A stretch of 10,986 bases of DNA from Chitinophagaceae bacterium (GTDB lineage Bacteria > Bacteroidota > Bacteroidia > Chitinophagales > Chitinophagaceae). The notes under the pieces are model-generated. The model searched no databases. It saw nothing but the letters and a program-made list of their open reading frames with translations, and was not told the origin of the DNA. Shown in pieces: positions 7,165 to 10,986 of this stretch. The stretch's first letter is position 1; every line of letters starts with the position of its first letter. The position numbers and the translations under genes are program-made. The DNA lies in contig CANKNL010000080.1 in NCBI GenBank assembly GCA_947483345.1, forward strand, positions 1-10,986, given 5' to 3'.

Positions 7165-9108
7165 TTGAATTTGCGATTGTTATTATATAGAACTGCAGGA
7201 ATTATTTGTTCATTTGTATGTACGTTTTGCTTGCCGCAAAAATCAAATGCACAATGCAGCACCCCTATTTCGGTGTTTCCATATAACGAAGGATTTGAAG
7301 CAACAACCGGCAGCTGGACAACCGGCGGAACTGCATCTGACTGGACCTGGGGCACACCTGCTAAAATGGTGATAACCGGTGCAGCAACCGGAACAAAATG
7401 CTGGATCGTGGGTGGCCTAACCGGCAGTAGTTATAATGACGCCGAAGCGTCCTGGTTGCAAAGCCCCTGTTTTGATTTTACCGGTCTTCAATATCCATAC
7501 ATATCTTTCAGTGTTTTTTGGGAGATGGAAAGAAAATTTGATGGTGCAAGCTTTCAATACTCTACCAACCTGGGCGCCAACTGGATAAATGTTGGAACTC
7601 TGTCGGATCCTGTAAACTGTTTAAACGATAACTGGTTTAACTACTCTCCCATCACGTACATAAATACATTATCCACCGTTAAAGATGGTTGGTCTGGCAA
7701 CACCCAATCAACATCAGGCAGTTGTCAGGGTGGCGGCGGTAGCGCTCGTTGGGTTAATGCGCAACATACCATGCCCAACCTGGCTGGCATGCCCAATGTA
7801 ATTTTTCGTTTTATTTTTGGAGCGGGTACACAATGTAACGCCTATGAGGGCTTTGCGGTTGATGATATTTTAATTTCAAATGCGCCGCCAAACAATGCGG
7901 CATTTATTTTTTCGTGTACAAACAGCAACACCGTAGCTTTTACCAATACCTCAACCCTTTGCCCTGCCACCAGCTGGGATTTTGGAGATCCGGCATCTGG
8001 CGCAAATAACAGCTCAATACTTGCCAACCCTACACATACTTTTTCCGCCCCGGGTAATTATACTGTTGTATTAACTGCAACCGGTCCGGGTAATGCCCCT
8101 TCCGTATTTTCTCAAAACATAAATATTCTTGGCCTAACCACGTCTGTAATAAGCAACAACAATTGTTTTGGCGATAAAAATGGTTCTGCCACGGTTTCGG
8201 TTATTCCGGTTTCTGCAGCGCCCTTTTTTTATAGCTGGAATACAATACCGTTACAAACAACGGTAACGGCTACAGCATTAAAAGCAGGAACATATAGCGT
8301 AACCGTAAATGCTTTAAACAGCTGTACCTCTACTGCATCGGTAATAATAACCGAACCAGCCGTACTGTCACATACCGTAAATATAATACAGCCCGGTTGT
8401 GGCGTTGCAACAGGCACAGCCACCATTACAGAAAGTGGCGGTACTGCGCCTTATTCCTATTCCTGGTTTCCATCAGGCGGTACATCATCAACAGCCAGTG
8501 GACTTATTCCCGGAACTTATACCCTTACTGTTACCGACAAAAACGGGTGTTTTGAAAATATAGATGTAACCATTGCTACTGCAGCAACAGCAACCATTAC
8601 CATAAGCAATAAAAAGGACGCCACTTGTTTTGGGTTGAGGGACGGTACCGCAACCGCATTGGCAACAGGCGGTAACCCTCCTTTTAGTTATAGCTGGAAT
8701 ACGGTGCCTGCACAAAATAATGCAACTGCTACAAATCTTGCTGCAGGCAGTTATGCCGTAACCGCCAGAGATAATAATGGTTGCACGGTGTCAACTTCTG
8801 TACAAATTACCGAACCGCCCAATGGCTATTGCGGGGATGTATTTTTTCCAAATGCATTTACACCTGATGGCAATTCAAAAAACGACAATTTTGGGGCAAT
8901 GGGTAACCTGGCAGTGGTCAGCAATTATCTTTTACTGGTTTATAACCGCTATGGCGAACTGGTTTTTTATACCCATGACCCATTTAAAAAATGGGATGGC
9001 TTGTATAGAGGCAAACAACTTAGTGGAAGTTATGTGTGGACTGCAACGTTTACTTTTAAAGGTGTAATAAAACGGGCAGAGCAGGGCTCGATAACCATTA
9101 TCAGGTAA
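7165..9108 (+). CDS. Secreted adhesin-like protein: PKD, SprB-like repeats, T9SS C-terminal domain
   Basis: The product is 647 residues. A signal peptide (about 1-30, ending 'KSNAQ') is followed by a MAM/lectin-like beta-sandwich region (about 31-240, 'GFEATTGSW' ... 'GFAVDDILIS'). Next is a PKD domain (about 243-322, with 'SWDFGDPAS' and 'HTFSAPGNYTVVLTATG'), then three SprB-like repeats (about 323-400, 401-474, 475-553), each with a 'YSW' core and an 'AGTYSVTV' or similar strand. The C-terminal domain (555-647, 'FFPNAFTPDGNSKNDNF', 'YNRYGELVF', 'WDGLYRGKQLSGSYVW') is the gliding-motility-associated CHU_C type used by the type IX secretion system. The protein is probably exported to the cell surface or medium and acts in adhesion; no catalytic domain is seen. 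The start is TTG: a stop codon lies two codons upstream and no in-frame ATG occurs before the signal peptide. A four-codon ATG frame at 7154-7168 ends at a TGA overlapping this TTG. Confidence 0.9.
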   Translation: MNLRLLLYRTAGIICSFVCTFCLPQKSNAQCSTPISVFPYNEGFEATTGSWTTGGTASDWTWGTPAKMVITGAATGTKCWIVGGLTGSSYNDAEASWLQSPCFDFTGLQYPYISFSVFWEMERKFDGASFQYSTNLGANWINVGTLSDPVNCLNDNWFNYSPITYINTLSTVKDGWSGNTQSTSGSCQGGGGSARWVNAQHTMPNLAGMPNVIFRFIFGAGTQCNAYEGFAVDDILISNAPPNNAAFIFSCTNSNTVAFTNTSTLCPATSWDFGDPASGANNSSILANPTHTFSAPGNYTVVLTATGPGNAPSVFSQNINILGLTTSVISNNNCFGDKNGSATVSVIPVSAAPFFYSWNTIPLQTTVTATALKAGTYSVTVNALNSCTSTASVIITEPAVLSHTVNIIQPGCGVATGTATITESGGTAPYSYSWFPSGGTSSTASGLIPGTYTLTVTDKNGCFENIDVTIATAATATITISNKKDATCFGLRDGTATALATGGNPPFSYSWNTVPAQNNATATNLAAGSYAVTARDNNGCTVSTSVQITEPPNGYCGDVFFPNAFTPDGNSKNDNFGAMGNLAVVSNYLLLVYNRYGELVFYTHDPFKKWDGLYRGKQLSGSYVWTATFTFKGVIKRAEQGSITIIR

Positions 9109-9116
9109 TTATAAAC

Positions 9117-9533
9117 TTAATCATAGTCCTTTTTTATAAAAAAGGTTTTCCCTGCCAATCTTACTCTGTCTTTGTTTGTATAAAAAGTTACCCGGTAGTT
9201 GTAACTGTATTTAACATTGGAAAGGGTTAAATAAAAATCTCTCCATTTAGCACTGATACCACAACAGGAGACCACCTGCGAATCAACTACAATACTATCA
9301 TCCAGCGTTGTTTCAATGTACAGTTCATCATAAGCAATTTTATTGCTTCTATATAAAAAACCAACAATCCTTATATCGGTTCCTTTAATTCTAAAGCCGG
9401 GCATACCTCCATTAATGGCCGCAGAATTTTTATTTTTGCCAACCATTACCTCGTAATTATCATTTACACCTGCCTGTGCAAATGAACTTATTGCCATTAC
9501 CTGGAGGGCTATAATTAAAATCATTTTTTTCAT
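9117..9533 (-). CDS. Small secreted protein of unknown function
   Basis: The 138-residue product has a clear signal peptide (MKKMILIIALQVMAISSFAQ, cleavage after about residue 20). A mature domain of about 118 residues follows and appears beta-rich ('YEVMVGKNKNSAAINGG', 'YNYRVTFYTNKDRVRLAG'). It contains an adjacent cysteine pair in 'SQVVSCCGISAKW'. No known family is recognised. It is probably periplasmic or outside the cell. It starts 17 bases after the stop of the 456-residue gene on the same strand, so the two very likely form an operon and may act together. It is convergent with the adhesin gene, with only 8 bases between stop codons. An A/T-rich palindrome (9128-9145) lies inside its 3' end. 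Confidence 0.82.
   Translation of the reverse strand: MKKMILIIALQVMAISSFAQAGVNDNYEVMVGKNKNSAAINGGMPGFRIKGTDIRIVGFLYRSNKIAYDELYIETTLDDSIVVDSQVVSCCGISAKWRDFYLTLSNVKYSYNYRVTFYTNKDRVRLAGKTFFIKKDYD
9128..9145 (+). terminator. Possible AT-rich terminator for the adhesin gene
   Basis: CCTTTTTTATAAAAAAGG is a perfect 18-base palindrome beginning 19 bases after the adhesin stop and followed by TTTTCCC. It could form a weak stem-loop ending the plus-strand transcript. It also encodes the lysine/phenylalanine-rich end of the minus-strand gene (TFFIKKD), so its symmetry could be partly coincidental. The stem is weak because it is nearly all A-T. Confidence 0.35.
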
Positions 9534-9550
9534 CTGTTCGGTTTTATAAT

Positions 9551-10921
9551 TTATAATGCTTCCAGCGCTTCTCTTATTTCCCGGGCATCCAGGGACGGTT
9601 CTTCTTTAATAACTTTTAAGCAATTTTTAATTTTTGCAAGGTTAATGTCATCTTTTTCATCTTTATAATAAATGGCCAGTGCATCTAATATTACTTTCAA
9701 ATACCCATAATTTTTAGAATACTCATACAGATACCACTTTTTATTATTGGTGCCCATAACCCTAAGTGCACCAGTTAAACTGTTTATGTACCGCTTCTTA
9801 AACTCGGTACCATATGCTTCAATCATTCTAAACAGTTTTACAAAATTGTAATGCTGATAAATATAAATAGGTGTTTGAAAACAGGAGCAATAGGTATTTT
9901 TTGAATTTAATTCATCAAAAAAATCAAAATACAGGTTTTGGGTTTCTTTTATTTTTTTGATAAACAGTTCTTTTCTTTTGGGATTGGGTTCTTCTTTTGC
10001 ATACAGGTTTGTAAATTCAATATCAATTTCATATAAAACGGAGAGGTAATCAACATAGCAGAGGTCATCATTAAGTTGCATGTTTGCCATATCTATTTTA
10101 GCTCGGAACAAGAGCCAGTCAAAATAATCATCAAATCTATAGTTGTTTTCAAAGTGCGTATATTGAAAACCATTTTCATATCTGAATGCAGGCAGTTTAT
10201 CTAATAAAATATGCTTAAGTTCTTCTTTAATTTTATTTGATGTTTTTAGTCCGTTAACCCTGCCATAGGCACAGCCAACTAAAGAATAGGCACGGCCAAA
10301 ATCTGTATAGTTATCAATATATCTTGCCCTGTTGTCTTTATTCCATTGATTCTTAGCCAGGTAAATTCTGGTATTTATAAGATGCTCAAGCAGCCTGTCA
10401 ACAGCTTGTAAATAAACAGAGTTATCACTTCCAAAATAATATGCCATGAGATCATACAGGTTCATAAAACGGGTTTTGGCATATTCATAAGTGTCGCCGT
10501 TTTTAGCAACATACGATAATGTTGATACACCCTTGGTGTCGTTAAATAATTTTTCTTCTATGGAAAACCCTTTGTCAAGGGCGTCTTTCGCCAGCAGCAG
10601 GTAATCTTTTATTTTTTGGCCGGAGCTGTTATTGCCAAGATCTATTTCTTTATTAATCAGACATCTATAAAATAGTACAATGGCAACGTTAGACCCTCCC
10701 CGTATATAAAAATCTGTTGAGTTAGTCATCGGGCTGAGCTCTTTAATAGTCGCAGCGAATGTCTTTTCAAAATCGGCACCGTATTGTTTAATTACAGCAT
10801 CGCGGTTGTTTTTAAAAACGAAATCGGTAGTTTTTAGGGCGGTTTCAATAATTTCTCTGTCGTTCTGCGCTTTGGCAAATTGAACGTGCAACAAGAGGAG
10901 CAGACCGAATAGATATTTCAT
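9551..10921 (-). CDS. Secreted helical protein of unknown function
   Basis: The 456-residue product opens with a signal peptide (MKYLFGLLLLLHVQFAKAQ, cleavage after about residue 19). The mature part looks all-helical and is rich in Tyr, Phe, Lys and Asp. Segments such as 'YLLLAKDALDKGFSIEEKLF', 'LMAYYFGSDNSVYLQAVDRL' and 'VILDALAIYYKDEKDDINLA' recall TPR-like or alpha-solenoid repeats, but no family or catalytic motif is recognised. A 'YCSCF' cysteine pair is present. No C-terminal type IX signal is seen, so a periplasmic location is likeliest. It is the first gene of an operon with the 138-residue protein. Its promoter region carries the same CCC...AGGGTAT / TTACTTTTAA layout as the astacin gene, suggesting shared regulation. 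The start is supported by the signal peptide beginning at this ATG. Confidence 0.85.
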   Translation of the reverse strand: MKYLFGLLLLLHVQFAKAQNDREIIETALKTTDFVFKNNRDAVIKQYGADFEKTFAATIKELSPMTNSTDFYIRGGSNVAIVLFYRCLINKEIDLGNNSSGQKIKDYLLLAKDALDKGFSIEEKLFNDTKGVSTLSYVAKNGDTYEYAKTRFMNLYDLMAYYFGSDNSVYLQAVDRLLEHLINTRIYLAKNQWNKDNRARYIDNYTDFGRAYSLVGCAYGRVNGLKTSNKIKEELKHILLDKLPAFRYENGFQYTHFENNYRFDDYFDWLLFRAKIDMANMQLNDDLCYVDYLSVLYEIDIEFTNLYAKEEPNPKRKELFIKKIKETQNLYFDFFDELNSKNTYCSCFQTPIYIYQHYNFVKLFRMIEAYGTEFKKRYINSLTGALRVMGTNNKKWYLYEYSKNYGYLKVILDALAIYYKDEKDDINLAKIKNCLKVIKEEPSLDAREIREALEAL

Positions 10922-10941
10922 CGTTATATTTATAAGAGAAA

Positions 10942-10986
10942 TTAAAAGTAAGCCAATCGTTTTTAAAAGGAATACCCTTTACGGGG
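10942..10986 (-). promoter_or_regulatory. Candidate promoter/operator of the secreted-protein operon
   Basis: Read on the minus strand, CCCCGTAAAGGGTAT (10986-10972) is followed after 20 bases by TTACTTTTAA (10951-10942) and, 20 bases later, by the ATG at 10921. The AGGGTAT arm and the TTACTTTTAA decamer are identical to those before the astacin gene, with nearly the same spacing. The left arm of the inverted repeat is cut by the window end; the visible part is CCCC. Confidence 0.5.

Noticed and set aside
8777..9067. 96-codon open frame on the plus strand inside the adhesin gene
   Set aside because: It overlaps the well-supported type IX secretion C-terminal domain in another frame and resembles no protein family.
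9090..9102. GATAA-CCA-TTATC inverted repeat at the end of the adhesin gene
   Set aside because: The stem is only five mostly A-T pairs with a three-base loop inside coding sequence; it is too weak to call a terminator.
7165..9108. DNA repeats in the adhesin gene as a repeat array
   Set aside because: The SprB-like units are similar only at protein level; their DNA has diverged, so this is domain repetition and not a DNA repeat or CRISPR.
1..10986. Defence island or mobile element
   Set aside because: No transposase, integrase, restriction enzyme, toxin-antitoxin pair, tRNA attachment site or CRISPR repeat was found; the CHAT protease alone is not enough to claim a defence system.

Overview
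The window looks like chromosomal DNA of a Bacteroidota member, most plausibly family Chitinophagaceae or a relative. Supporting signs are AT-rich spacers, signal peptides ending in a typical '-AQ' cleavage site, a secreted protein with SprB-like repeats and a gliding/type IX secretion C-terminal domain, a PIF1-type helicase with C-terminal HRDC and helix-turn-helix regions, and promoter elements of the Bacteroidota TAnnTTTG type. The taxonomic placement is inference from family knowledge; no marker gene is present.

Layout. (1) Positions 1-3403, plus strand: a TPR-CHAT caspase-like protease, cut by the left edge, followed 71 bases later by a secreted astacin-type zinc metalloprotease with its own candidate promoter. 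(2) 3444-3473: a GC-rich hairpin between convergent genes. (3) 3475-6493, minus strand: a PIF1-like helicase and, upstream of it, a short single-stranded DNA-binding protein ending at a strong rho-independent terminator. (4) 6494-6707: a divergent intergenic region rich in inverted repeats, leading to a small zinc-ribbon protein on the plus strand (6708-7085). (5) 7165-9108, plus strand: a large secreted adhesin-like protein (signal peptide, MAM/lectin-like region, PKD domain, three SprB-like repeats, type IX secretion C-terminal domain) with a TTG start. (6) 9117-10921, minus strand: a two-gene operon for secreted proteins of unknown function (456 and 138 residues), convergent with the adhesin.

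How the genes may work together. The helicase, SSB and perhaps the zinc-ribbon protein form a DNA-metabolism block. The others are mostly envelope or secreted proteins. The most notable non-coding signal is that the astacin gene and the 456/138 operon, nearly 9 kb apart and on opposite strands, share a promoter layout: a CCC...AGGGTAT box, 20-21 bases, an identical TTACTTTTAA decamer, 18-20 bases, then ATG. This suggests common control of the metalloprotease and the unknown secreted pair. The CHAT protease next door may belong to the same set, but its promoter lies outside the window. No RNA gene, insertion sequence or CRISPR array was seen, and no gene-free stretch exceeds 300 bases.
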